The notes under the pieces were generated by a model. That model did no database searches and was not told where the DNA came from. It saw only the letters and a program-made list of their open reading frames with translations. 64,000 bases of DNA from contig JAOZHW010000015.1 of the NCBI GenBank assembly GCA_026014685.1, positions 124,001 through 188,000 of the forward strand, given 5' to 3'. Shown one piece after another: positions 33,656 through 42,224 of this stretch (position 1 is its first letter; every line of letters begins with the position of its first letter). The position numbers and the translations under genes are program-made. The stretch is from Candidatus Bathyarchaeota archaeon (lineage in GTDB: Archaea > Thermoproteota > Bathyarchaeia > Bathyarchaeales > Bathycorpusculaceae).

Positions 33656-33829
33656 ATGGCTCAAATTAAACAAGTTGAAAGAATAGATAAAGAAAGAAGT
33701 TACCGCATCGACATAGGCGCCTACGGAAGCATATGCATCGAAGCGCCAACCAAAGAAGAATGCCTTGAACTATTCCGAGAAGTCACCAGCACCAAACGCG
33801 AATCCAAAATCGAACAGGCAATCCGCTAA
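33656..33829 (+). CDS. 57-residue protein of unknown function
   Basis: A short gene, translated by eye: MAQIKQVERIDKERSYRI..., ending RESKIEQAIR. It has a GAGGGGAA ribosome-binding site 6 bases before the ATG and a coding-like base pattern. The layout of strands and helix (RSYRIDIGAYGSICIEAPTKEECLELFREV) suggests a small alpha/beta protein. Family not recognised. It is convergent with hypD, leaving 8 bases between the stop codons. Confidence 0.65.
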   Translation: MAQIKQVERIDKERSYRIDIGAYGSICIEAPTKEECLELFREVTSTKRESKIEQAIR

Positions 33830-33837
33830 ACTCTCTT

Positions 33838-34929
33838 TTAAGGCGAGTTGGCGGCGACGTTCTTTGCCCACACACGGCAGGTACCTTCACTGCTCACCAT
33901 ACAGGCACCGACGGGTTTAGCTGGAGTACAGGCTTTGAGAAACATAGGGCATTCTTTAGGCTTAATTTTCCCAATAATCACCAAGTGACACTCGCAGCCC
34001 AACAGAATATCTTTGCCTTTTTCCAATTTTACGCCGTATTTTTTGCGGGCATCGTAGGTTGCGAGGGATTCGCGGAGTTGCAACGCGGAGTCGGGGAGTC
34101 TACCTATGCCCCGCCAGTTGCCAGCCGTGACCTCAAAGGCTTTCTCGATCATTTCTTGAGCTTTCTTGTTACCCTCGGGCTTCACTACCCTTGAATACTC
34201 GTTTTCGAGTTTAGCATCGTTTTCGCTGTGCTGCTTCACAATCATGTAGATAGCCATCAAAACATCGTTTGGCTCAAACCCAGCAACTACGGTGGGCATT
34301 CGGTACACCCGTGTGAAGAGTTCATACGGTTTCAAGCCAATGATGGCGCTTACATGCCCCGGCGCGATGAAACCGTCAATTTCAAGGTCACCCACGCCAA
34401 GGAGCAGCTCCATAGCGGGGGGGATAAGGCGATGCGAAACCAAGAAACTAAAGTTCTTAGGCAAATCCCCTAACGCTTCAACGGCAGTTATCGGAGCAGT
34501 GGTTTCGAACCCGACAGCATGAAACACAAAGTCCTTCTGTGGTTCCTTCTTTGCCATTTCCACCGCGTCAGAAAGCGCATAAACTATTCGAACGTCAGCG
34601 CCGCCTGCTTTAGCCTCCAAAAGCGAAGATTCACTTCCCGGCACCCGCAACAAGTCACCGAAGCAGGTTATAACATTCCCCTGATTAGCCAGCAGCACAG
34701 CCTCATCAACCTCTGCAGCAGGGACGATACACACTGGACAACCAGGTCCAGCGATAACCTCCACGTTCTCAGGCAACAAACTGCGCAACCCAAAATGGGT
34801 TATAGTCCATTCGTGCGTTCCGCAGACATGGCAAATCTTTACTTGCCCCTTCTTCGGTGCAACTTCACGGATTTTTTTTGCGATGCTCTGGGCCAACTCG
34901 GGGTTTCTAAAGCGGAGGTTCGTTGACAC
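33838..34929 (-). CDS. hypD: Hydrogenase maturation protein HypD
   Basis: 363 residues. Conserved Cys motifs are present: KICHVCGTHEWTI near residue 33-45, GPGCPVCIVP near 62-71, and GCECHLV with a terminal group of Cys (CPMFLKACTPAKPVGACMVSSEGTC) that binds the [4Fe-4S] cluster. HypD is the scaffold on which the Fe(CN)2CO unit of [NiFe] hydrogenase is built, together with HypC and HypE. It starts 12 bases after hypC in the unit hypF-hypC-hypD. Confidence 0.95.
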   Translation of the reverse strand: MSTNLRFRNPELAQSIAKKIREVAPKKGQVKICHVCGTHEWTITHFGLRSLLPENVEVIAGPGCPVCIVPAAEVDEAVLLANQGNVITCFGDLLRVPGSESSLLEAKAGGADVRIVYALSDAVEMAKKEPQKDFVFHAVGFETTAPITAVEALGDLPKNFSFLVSHRLIPPAMELLLGVGDLEIDGFIAPGHVSAIIGLKPYELFTRVYRMPTVVAGFEPNDVLMAIYMIVKQHSENDAKLENEYSRVVKPEGNKKAQEMIEKAFEVTAGNWRGIGRLPDSALQLRESLATYDARKKYGVKLEKGKDILLGCECHLVIIGKIKPKECPMFLKACTPAKPVGACMVSSEGTCRVWAKNVAANSP

Positions 34930-34941
34930 AAAGATGCCTCG

Positions 34942-35166
34942 CTATTCTCCAGTTGAAGCGATAACGTCGTTCCAGAGGCTCAAAGTTTCCAGCGCCTCTT
35001 GTTCTTCAAGAACTTGGATGGCGTAGCCTGCGTGCACAAGCACATAATCGCCCAGTTTAGCCTCAACAAGCGACACGTTAACTTCCCTCAGCACGCCCTG
35101 GCCGAAGTCAACTTGGGCAGTTTCGCCCTGTAGAGACATAATTTTGGCAGGAATAGCTAAACACAT
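34942..35166 (-). CDS. hypC: Hydrogenase maturation chaperone HypC
   Basis: 74 residues, starting MCLAIPAKI. The essential Cys must be residue 2, so the ATG at 35166 is preferred over the in-frame one two codons upstream. VDFGQGVLREVNVSLVEAKLGDYVLVHAGYAIQ is typical of the OB-fold body. It carries the iron unit to the hydrogenase large subunit. It lies between hypF and hypD. Confidence 0.94.
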   Translation of the reverse strand: MCLAIPAKIMSLQGETAQVDFGQGVLREVNVSLVEAKLGDYVLVHAGYAIQVLEEQEALETLSLWNDVIASTGE

Positions 35167-35217
35167 AAACATCAGATACCAAGGAAATGGGTTTTGGGGC
35201 GATAAAAACTGATTGGT

Positions 35218-37500
35218 CTAAAAAGATGAAAATGATGCAACAACTGCTTGACCAAAAGAGACTCCGCCGTCGCCTGCTGGAACCGCCTCATGCACAAAGA
35301 AACTTAAACCCGCCGCTTCAACCGCCAACCGCATGTGATGTGCGAGGAGTTGGTTGCATGCTGCGCCGCCTGTGAAACCCACGTTTTTTGTGCCCTGAAC
35401 CTGAGCTTGCTCAACAGTCAAAGAAGCAAGACCCTGAGCTATGTAAGAATGGGCGGTGTATGCTAAATCTGCAACAGAAACCCTACCTAAACTGTCATAG
35501 ATAGCCTTAATCAAGTAAGAAGTCCCAAGTATATTTCCATAAATCTGCGGTTTAAGCTGCAAAACGTCCCTGCCAGTTAACGCTGCGGATTCCAACTTCA
35601 TCGCAGGTTCCCCCTCATAGGTACGAGCCGTACAGATGCCTAATAGAGCCGAAACCGCGTCAAGAACCCTACCGCAACTAGTCGTTTGAACCACGCCTGT
35701 GCCTTTTCTTAGTTGGTTTAAGATGAGTTCAGCTTCCATTTCCCCGTAAGATAGCAGGTTGCTGTTTTTCAAAAGCCACTCCTGAACTTCAACGCCTGCC
35801 TTGTTGAGCATCGCCGCCGCCAAACGCACAGGATAACGGCTAGCCAAGTCGCCACCCAAAAGAGCCTGATGCTCTAAATGACCCAACCTACAGAACTCCG
35901 CTGAACCATTTCTTGCGTATAGAACTTCACCGCCCCAAGCCTCGCCGTCGGAGCCGTAACCGTAGCCATCACAAGTCACCGCAACAACATCGTCTAAACC
36001 GTGCTCCGCCATCAACGCCGCCGCGTGTGCAAAGTGATGCTGCACCTGAATCAGCGGCAACCCCTGCGACTCTGTCAGCTCCTTGGCAAGGCGGGTGGTG
36101 TTGAATTTTGGGTGTAAATCGCAGGCGATGACCTCGGCGTGGGTGTTGGTTAGGTGCTGGAGGTGTGTGGTGGCTTCTTGGAGGAAGGTTTGGGTTTCGA
36201 GGTTTTCTACGTCGCCGATGTGTTGGCTTATGAAGGCTTTGTCTTCGTGGAGCACACAGGCTGTGTTGTTTAATTCGCCGCCTAACCCTACCACGCAGCG
36301 CTTGGATTTGTGTTTGAGGCGTATTGGGGCTGGGGCGTAGCCACGACTTCGGCGTAGAAAAACTGGGCGGTCACCGTGCAGTCGCATCACGCTGTCGTCG
36401 CATCGGTGAGCGATTTTTCTATCATGAAACAAGAAGTAGTCTACTGTTCTGCCGAGTATTTTGAGGCCTTCAGCGTTGTCTTTAACGATGGGTTGGTTTG
36501 GGGGGTTTGCGCTGGTCATAACAAACGCGGAATCAGCCACGCCGTCAAAGAGCATGTAGTGCAAGCCCGTGTAGGGCAACATGACGCCGACATTGTGCAG
36601 GTTAGGCGCAACCAACGATGAGAGGTTATATCGGCTGTTTTTGGTGAGCAAAACGATGGGGCGCTGAGGAGATGACAGCAATTCCGCCTCCTTTGCCTCC
36701 ACCACACCAAAACTTTTAGCCGCCTCCAAACTCCGCGCCATAATCGCAAAAGGTTTCTCCTTGCGGTGCTTGGTTTCTCGAAGCCTCAGCAACGGTTCCT
36801 CAAGCACAGTCGACGCAGCAATGTGGAACCCACCATACCCCTTCACCGCCAAAATGCTACCCTCCGAAAGGAGCCGTCCAGCTTCCCGCACAGGGTCGCC
36901 TACTTCTACAGGTTCGCCGTCGCATGTGGTTAGGTAAGCTTTGGGTCCGCAGGTTGGGCACGCCACCGTCTGCGCATGAAACCGCCTGTTAGCAGGATCC
37001 ACGTACTCTTTTTGACAGAAGCCGCACAGCGGAAACTCGCGCATGGTTGTGTTTTCTCGGTCGTAGGGTAGTCGCTCGATGATGGTGAAGCGGGGACCGC
37101 AGTCGGTGCAGGTTATGAAGAAGTAGTCGAAGCGGGGGTCGCTTGGGTTGCGGAGTTCAGTTAGGCATTGGTTGCAGATGGCTATGTCGGGTGGTATGAC
37201 GGAGCCTGATTGTTCGGCTTCTTGGGAGCTCTGGATAATCGTGAATTGGCTGTGTTCGTTTTTGCCCAAAAGCTCGGTGCGTTGGATTTGGTCTATTCTG
37301 GCCAGCGGCGGCTTCTCAGCCTGCAAACCAGCCATAAACGCCTCGATTTTTTGCGTGTCTCCCTCGAGTAGGATTTCTACGCCCGCGTCACCCCTGTTCT
37401 GCACATACCCCGCTAACCCGTGCTTTACGGCGGTACGGTAGATGAAGGGACGAAAACCTACGCCCTGAACAATACCCGAAACGACAAGTTTGACACGCAA
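35218..37500 (-). CDS. hypF: Carbamoyltransferase HypF
   Basis: 760 residues in the full HypF order: acylphosphatase domain (1-90, VSGIVQGVGFRPFIYRTA), two zinc-finger pairs (about 107-185, CNQCLTE, CTDCGPRF, CGFCQKEY, CPTCGP), a YrdC-like domain (about 200-380, AVKGYGGFHIAA and KHRKEKPFAIM) and a Kae1-like carbamoyltransferase domain with VQHHFAHAAALMAEHG. It makes carbamoyl-adenylate from carbamoyl phosphate and loads HypE. It is first in the hypF-C-D unit; a minus-strand TATA-like ATGTATAAG at about 37541-37549 precedes it. Confidence 0.95.
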   Translation of the reverse strand: MRVKLVVSGIVQGVGFRPFIYRTAVKHGLAGYVQNRGDAGVEILLEGDTQKIEAFMAGLQAEKPPLARIDQIQRTELLGKNEHSQFTIIQSSQEAEQSGSVIPPDIAICNQCLTELRNPSDPRFDYFFITCTDCGPRFTIIERLPYDRENTTMREFPLCGFCQKEYVDPANRRFHAQTVACPTCGPKAYLTTCDGEPVEVGDPVREAGRLLSEGSILAVKGYGGFHIAASTVLEEPLLRLRETKHRKEKPFAIMARSLEAAKSFGVVEAKEAELLSSPQRPIVLLTKNSRYNLSSLVAPNLHNVGVMLPYTGLHYMLFDGVADSAFVMTSANPPNQPIVKDNAEGLKILGRTVDYFLFHDRKIAHRCDDSVMRLHGDRPVFLRRSRGYAPAPIRLKHKSKRCVVGLGGELNNTACVLHEDKAFISQHIGDVENLETQTFLQEATTHLQHLTNTHAEVIACDLHPKFNTTRLAKELTESQGLPLIQVQHHFAHAAALMAEHGLDDVVAVTCDGYGYGSDGEAWGGEVLYARNGSAEFCRLGHLEHQALLGGDLASRYPVRLAAAMLNKAGVEVQEWLLKNSNLLSYGEMEAELILNQLRKGTGVVQTTSCGRVLDAVSALLGICTARTYEGEPAMKLESAALTGRDVLQLKPQIYGNILGTSYLIKAIYDSLGRVSVADLAYTAHSYIAQGLASLTVEQAQVQGTKNVGFTGGAACNQLLAHHMRLAVEAAGLSFFVHEAVPAGDGGVSFGQAVVASFSSF

Positions 37501-37599
37501 ACAGTTAACCTTAACTTAACTTTGGGTCGAGGTAATCTCTTATACATTTCTAGATTTTCTCAGACAACCCTTAAAACAGCTAAAGAACAATCCCAATGT

Positions 37600-37803
37600 A
37601 TGAAGCCTGCTACGTTTGCCGTCGCTTTCGTGCTCACTGTATGCTTAGTCCTAGGAGGCGTGGCTATGTTCCCTGTTTTGGCTCAGGCGGCAACAACCAA
37701 CAATGAGGTTGTTTTCGGTTTCTTTTTGGGGCCGTTTGTGGTGGTGCTGTTTTTCTGTTGGTTAGGCGAGAAACTGTTGCTAAAAGTCTTCAAAAGGCAA
37801 TAG
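37600..37803 (+). CDS. Small membrane protein
   Basis: 67 residues from the ATG at 37600 (MKPATFAVAFVLTVCLVLGG). Two hydrophobic segments (about 4-30 and 40-60) with a short polar loop (QAATTNNEVV) between them and a basic end (LLLKVFKRQ). An earlier in-frame start at 37420 would overlap hypF and reads as non-coding. It is divergent from hypF and ends just before an inverted copy of the dispersed repeat. Function unknown. Confidence 0.55.
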   Translation: MKPATFAVAFVLTVCLVLGGVAMFPVLAQAATTNNEVVFGFFLGPFVVVLFFCWLGEKLLLKVFKRQ

Positions 37804-37814
37804 TGGTTTTCGCA

Positions 37815-37860
37815 GCTTTAAATAAGGGAGGGGAGGTAGACGCTGAGACGTCGCGTGGTT
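37815..37860 (-). repeat. 46-bp dispersed repeat, copy 3 (inverted)
   Basis: On the minus strand it begins AACCACGCGACGTCTCAGC and ends CTCCCTTATTTAAAGC, with a perfect GACG-TCTCAG-CGTC dyad. It lies 11 bases after the stop of a small membrane protein and points back into that gene, so any transcript from its TATA-like end would be antisense to it. Confidence 0.8.
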
Positions 37861-37966
37861 TGGCTTGAATTTCTGTGCATAAGCTTGCAGTTACCCAGTT
37901 ACTTCTTACAAAAGTATTATACAGCTCAATAGACTTATAGATGCGTTTAAGGGGTTAAGGGTATCT

Positions 37967-39382
37967 TTGAACAGTATCGAGCAGAATGCTGAAACCCTTT
38001 CAAGTTTCGGTATGACAGTTAAACAAGCCAAAGTCTACCTATCGCTAGTTTTTTTAGGCACCGCTGCGGTTGGCGAAATCTCCAAGCATTCAAAGGTTCG
38101 CCGAGAAGAAGTTTATCGCATTTTGCCGAAGCTGGAAAAAATGGGTTTAATCGAGAAGACCCTGAGCACCCCTGTTAAACTCAAAGCCACCTCAGTGGAG
38201 AACGCCCTTGAAATCCTAATAAAAAATGAGGAAGAAAAAGCAAAGAATCGCATTGCAGAGTTGTCCGCCAAGAAAGCAGAGTTTCTCAAACATTTCCAAA
38301 CCAGCTCCAAAGAATCCAAAATGGGTGACGGTGAACAGTTCTCTTTAACTTCAGAAAAAGCTGTTGCCTTAAGCAAAATTAAAGCTCTAATAGACCTTGC
38401 TCAAACCCAAATCGAATATGTTTCTTCACGTGAAAAAATTCTTCAATTCGTCAAGTTCTATTCCGAATCACTGATCGCCGCCGTCGGTCGGGGCGTAAAA
38501 TTTCGCTTAATCTCCAATCCAGCTAAAGGGGGGGAAGATCAACTAAGAAAAGCCATCCGGCAGGTGTTTGCAGATAAATCCGGGGTTTCTGTTCGGTACT
38601 CTGAAAGTCTTCCCAACCACTTCTTGATCGTCGACAGTAAACAGGTTTTAATCGCCACCTCAACGGAGGGTTATTTGGCTGATAAACCCTTGTTGTGGTC
38701 GAATAATCTGCCGCATGTTAGCGTTTACAAAAAACTTTTCGAAGACCTCTGGGAGTCCTCCGTTGAGTTAGTTCCTCTGAACGTAAGCAGCGATAGCGAG
38801 CGGCTCATAAGCTTCGTTAAAAAGATGAAGCCTTCCCAACACGTTATTCTTTTGTATGAAACAGTGGACGCAAAATTCAAAGTGCTCTTAACTTACCTTA
38901 AATTCGGTTTACAGAATGGCGAAGCAGCTGTTTATGTTTGTTCTGAGTCAAGTGTGGAGGAAGTAACTGCCGCCATGACGCAAATAGGCATCGACGTAGC
39001 CAAACATCAGAAAAGCGGTGCCTTGAAGGTTTTAGATTATACACAACACTACATAATAGATGGCCAATTTCAAATAGAGACAACAGAACAGCTTTGGAGA
39101 AAATATTTCGATGAAGCGGTTTCGCGCGGTTTTAGGGGTTTACGTGTGGCGGGGGAGACTGCTTGTTTCTTCAAACACAACTTGGTCAAGGAACTGGTTG
39201 ATTACGAGCGGTATTTGCATAAAAACCCCAGTGTACCGATGATCGCTATTTGCGCTTTCCGCGCAGAACAACTTATGAATCCAAATAATCCAGTTAACGT
39301 CTACTCAGAGCTTGTGAAATCACATGGAAAAGTGCTGTTTAGCTGGTTAGACAAAGAGCTTGGTCGCGTCGCTATAAGTTAA
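37967..39382 (+). CDS. TrmB-type regulator with C-terminal MEDS sensor domain
   Basis: 471 residues. A TrmB winged helix is at 10-80 (FGMTVKQAKVYLSLV, SKVRREEVYRILPKLEKMGLIEKT), then a helical linker, a phospholipase-D-like sensor region (about 125-265) and a C-terminal MEDS domain (about 285-445, SQHVILLYETVDAKFKVLLTYLKFGLQNGEAAVYV and GFRGLRVAGETACFFKHN). MEDS domains occur in methanogen and methylotroph (DcmR) sensors. It probably binds a small molecule and controls nearby or distant genes. TTG start. It is the intact relative of the frameshifted regulator at 18857. Confidence 0.83.
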   Translation: MNSIEQNAETLSSFGMTVKQAKVYLSLVFLGTAAVGEISKHSKVRREEVYRILPKLEKMGLIEKTLSTPVKLKATSVENALEILIKNEEEKAKNRIAELSAKKAEFLKHFQTSSKESKMGDGEQFSLTSEKAVALSKIKALIDLAQTQIEYVSSREKILQFVKFYSESLIAAVGRGVKFRLISNPAKGGEDQLRKAIRQVFADKSGVSVRYSESLPNHFLIVDSKQVLIATSTEGYLADKPLLWSNNLPHVSVYKKLFEDLWESSVELVPLNVSSDSERLISFVKKMKPSQHVILLYETVDAKFKVLLTYLKFGLQNGEAAVYVCSESSVEEVTAAMTQIGIDVAKHQKSGALKVLDYTQHYIIDGQFQIETTEQLWRKYFDEAVSRGFRGLRVAGETACFFKHNLVKELVDYERYLHKNPSVPMIAICAFRAEQLMNPNNPVNVYSELVKSHGKVLFSWLDKELGRVAIS

Positions 39383-39453
39383 CTCCAAGATGCAGCGTGT
39401 GCTGGTAGTGTACATTGCGCTGACTATGTTGTTTACTCCTGTTTTGCGGCATC

Positions 39454-39729
39454 TTAGATATGGTTAATGTAGTTTTGTCTTAGGCGTTTGCTTTTCTTAG
39501 GTGTGTAATGAATTTTTGGCGCAATAAAAATTGAATTGCCCTCTCTGAGGTGCTCTATGATAGCGTTGAAATCTATGGTTGAACTCTCCACAACCTCAAC
39601 CGACTGACTGTCATCGTTGTGGACAAACATAATATCAAACATGGCTTTGTCTATGTTTGATCGGCCAAGCGGTTGTTGCCCCTCGCATCTTGGGTTTGCC
39701 TTTTCTTCTAAATTCAAACTCTTCTGCAT
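39454..39729 (-). CDS. Small protein of unknown function
   Basis: 91 residues. After a polar N-terminus, DKAMFDIMFVHNDDSQSVEVVESSTIDFNAIIEHLREGNSIFIAPK looks like a small alpha/beta fold, and the end is basic (TPKKSKRLRQNYINHI). GAGGGAAG lies just before the ATG. Family not recognised; it could bind nucleic acid. It is convergent with the TrmB-MEDS gene. Confidence 0.5.
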   Translation of the reverse strand: MQKSLNLEEKANPRCEGQQPLGRSNIDKAMFDIMFVHNDDSQSVEVVESSTIDFNAIIEHLREGNSIFIAPKIHYTPKKSKRLRQNYINHI

Positions 39730-39941
39730 CTATCTTCCCTCACTGTGCCTTGAGCCTTATTTGTTGAAACTTGTCTTAAACTCATGTGACTGTAGGCTTG
39801 ACACAACAAGTGAATCAGCATAAACCGAAAACAATGCTGGAACTTCTGTTTGCTCCCTCGCTATCTGACCTTTTTTTGGGGGTTTTTGGGTAATATTGAT
39901 AAGCAAGTTGCGTGAGCAGTTGGATTCAGGTGTAACTCTGG

Positions 39942-42194
39942 TTGGATAGTGTACCGTCTCGACTGAATGCATACGAAAAGTCCGATTTTGAGGGACAAGA
40001 ATTGGCAAACATAATGGATGTTGAAGCGTTCCAGTCGATGATGAATGACCTTTACGCTGTTACCAAAATAAGTTTTGCAATCAAAGACCTCAAAGGAAAC
40101 GTGTTGGCTTCCGCGGGCTGGCAAGATATTTGCACAAAATTTCACAGGGTTAATCCGCAGTCGTTTTGGAATTGTTTAGAAACCGACATCCAGCTAACTC
40201 AAGGTGTTGCAAGAGGAGAATTTAGGGCTTTTAAATGTAAAAATAACATGTGGGATATCGTTACCCCCATAATCATTGGTGAACGGCATGTTGGGAACCT
40301 TTTTTCGGGGCAGTTTTTTTTCGACGACGAAGTGGTAGACAGACAAGTTTTTGTTGAGCAAGCAGAAAAGTACGGTTTTGACAAAGACGCTTACCTGGCT
40401 GCTTTGGACCGCGTTCCAAGGTGGAACCGTGCGGTAGTTATGAACCTTATGCATTTCTACGCGAAACTTTCTGAAATGATTTCCAAAATTAGTTACATCA
40501 ACCTAAAACTAACCAAAGCCTTATCTGACCAGAAACTTGTCGAAGCACAGCTTCGAGAAAGCCACCATGACCTTATGCATGCTCAAGAAGTAGCTAAAAC
40601 TGGAAGTTGGCGGTTAAATCTCCAGAACAACGAGTTAACATGGTCGGATGAAACATACAAAATATTCGGTATCAAAAAGGGCACCCCCTTACATTATGAA
40701 ACATTTCTCGGTTTAGTTCACCCTGAAGACCGAGAAACAGTAGATAAAGCATGGAAAGCGGCGCTTCGCGGAGAAATCTACGACTTGGAACATCGGATAC
40801 TTGCTCAAGGGGAAACTCGTTGGGTTCATGAAAAGGCCGAGTTAGAATTCGACCAAAACGGTTTACTTATCGGCGGCTTTGGCACCGTTCAAGACATAAC
40901 CGAGCACAAACTCAATGAACAGAAGCTCCGTCGACTAAACCGCGCGTTGCGGGCAATTAGCAACAGCAACCAAGTTTTGATGCGCGCCACCGACGAGGCA
41001 GCTTTCTTACAGCAGGGTTGCCGAATTATTGTTGAAGACTGCGGGTACACTTTGGTTTGGATAGGTTTTGCCTTGGATGACGAAGCGAAATCGGTTAAGC
41101 CGATGGCTTACGCAGGGTTCGATCAAGGCTACATTGATGCTCTAAAAGTCACTTGGGCAGACACTGAACGTGGGCAAGGTCCAACAGGCAGGGCTATCCG
41201 AACAGGTCAGCCTCAGATTTGTGCAGATATGCGTACTGACCCAAATTTTGCTATTTGGCGTCCATTAGCGGTAGCTCGTGGTTACTCTTCGTGTATCGCG
41301 TTACCTCTAATGTCTGAGGGTAAAGCTTTTGGTGCAATAAACATTTACTCACGTGAGCTTAACCCGTTTTCTGATGACGAAGTAAAGTTGCTCGCCGAGT
41401 TAGCCAGCGACTTTTCACATGGCATCATGCTACTTAGGATGAAGGCCGCTGCTAAACATGCTGAGGAAGCTTGGCGTTTGAGTGAGGAACGCTTCTCGAA
41501 GGCTTTTAACCAGAGTCCAGTTGCGTTGAGTATTTCACGACTTTCTGACGGCCGATTTGTCGATGTGAACCAGACATTTCTTGACCTTTTAGAGTACAAC
41601 AGAGAAGAAGTCATTGGTTGTACTGCCCCTGAACTTAACGTGTTTGCTAATCCGCATGCTCAGAAAGAGTTCTTTGAGATTTTCAGTAAAGAAAAAAGTG
41701 TCCGCAACGTAGAAGTTACTTTTAGAACTAAATCGGGCAAGTTGATTCCAACTATTGTTTCAGTAGAAAAAATCTCCATAAACAACCAAGATCACATAAT
41801 TACAACATTTGTCGATATCACTAGGCGTAAATTGGCAGAGGGGCAGCTTGCGAAAGCAAAGCATGAGTGGGAACAAACTTTTGATGCCCTTCCAGATATG
41901 ATTGCAATAATGGACAAAAAACACAGGATTCTACGAGTTAACAAAGCTATGGCTGACCGTTTAGGCGTTAAGGCTGAGCAGTGTATCGGGATGCCTTGCT
42001 TTAGGTGTGTGCATGGTACGGATGTGCCTCCTGAAGTTTGTCCGCATTCACAAACGGTTGCTGATGGTAAAGAACATACTGTGAAACTTTTTGATGCTCG
42101 GCTTGGAGATATTGCCATTACTACTACTCCGATTAGGGGTGATGATGGGAAGCCGTTTGCTTCTGTGCATGTTGTTCGCAGTCTAAAAAAATAG
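39942..42194 (+). CDS. PocR-PAS-GAF-PAS sensor protein without kinase domain
   Basis: 750 residues from a TTG start; an ATG at 40014 is possible. Domains in order: PocR-type sensor (about 25-180, with CTKFHRVNPQSFWNC and GNLFSGQFFFDDE), PAS/PAC (about 215-325, YKIFGIKKGTPLHYETFLGLVHPEDRE), GAF (about 345-500, GPTGRAIRTGQPQICADMRTDPNF), then two more PAS domains (about 520-635 and 640-750). The final PAS keeps CFRCVHGTDVPPEVCPH, a Cys-rich insertion that may hold metal. No histidine kinase or cyclase domain follows, so output must be by protein contact. Confidence 0.83.
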   Translation: MDSVPSRLNAYEKSDFEGQELANIMDVEAFQSMMNDLYAVTKISFAIKDLKGNVLASAGWQDICTKFHRVNPQSFWNCLETDIQLTQGVARGEFRAFKCKNNMWDIVTPIIIGERHVGNLFSGQFFFDDEVVDRQVFVEQAEKYGFDKDAYLAALDRVPRWNRAVVMNLMHFYAKLSEMISKISYINLKLTKALSDQKLVEAQLRESHHDLMHAQEVAKTGSWRLNLQNNELTWSDETYKIFGIKKGTPLHYETFLGLVHPEDRETVDKAWKAALRGEIYDLEHRILAQGETRWVHEKAELEFDQNGLLIGGFGTVQDITEHKLNEQKLRRLNRALRAISNSNQVLMRATDEAAFLQQGCRIIVEDCGYTLVWIGFALDDEAKSVKPMAYAGFDQGYIDALKVTWADTERGQGPTGRAIRTGQPQICADMRTDPNFAIWRPLAVARGYSSCIALPLMSEGKAFGAINIYSRELNPFSDDEVKLLAELASDFSHGIMLLRMKAAAKHAEEAWRLSEERFSKAFNQSPVALSISRLSDGRFVDVNQTFLDLLEYNREEVIGCTAPELNVFANPHAQKEFFEIFSKEKSVRNVEVTFRTKSGKLIPTIVSVEKISINNQDHIITTFVDITRRKLAEGQLAKAKHEWEQTFDALPDMIAIMDKKHRILRVNKAMADRLGVKAEQCIGMPCFRCVHGTDVPPEVCPHSQTVADGKEHTVKLFDARLGDIAITTTPIRGDDGKPFASVHVVRSLKK

Positions 42195-42224
42195 AACATG
42201 CGGATTCAAGTTAACCGTTTCGAA

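Noticed and set aside
39757-40145. Minus-strand frames (83 and 94 residues) overlapping the start of the PocR-PAS sensor
   Set aside because: They overlap the recognisable PocR domain on the plus strand and have no conserved features.
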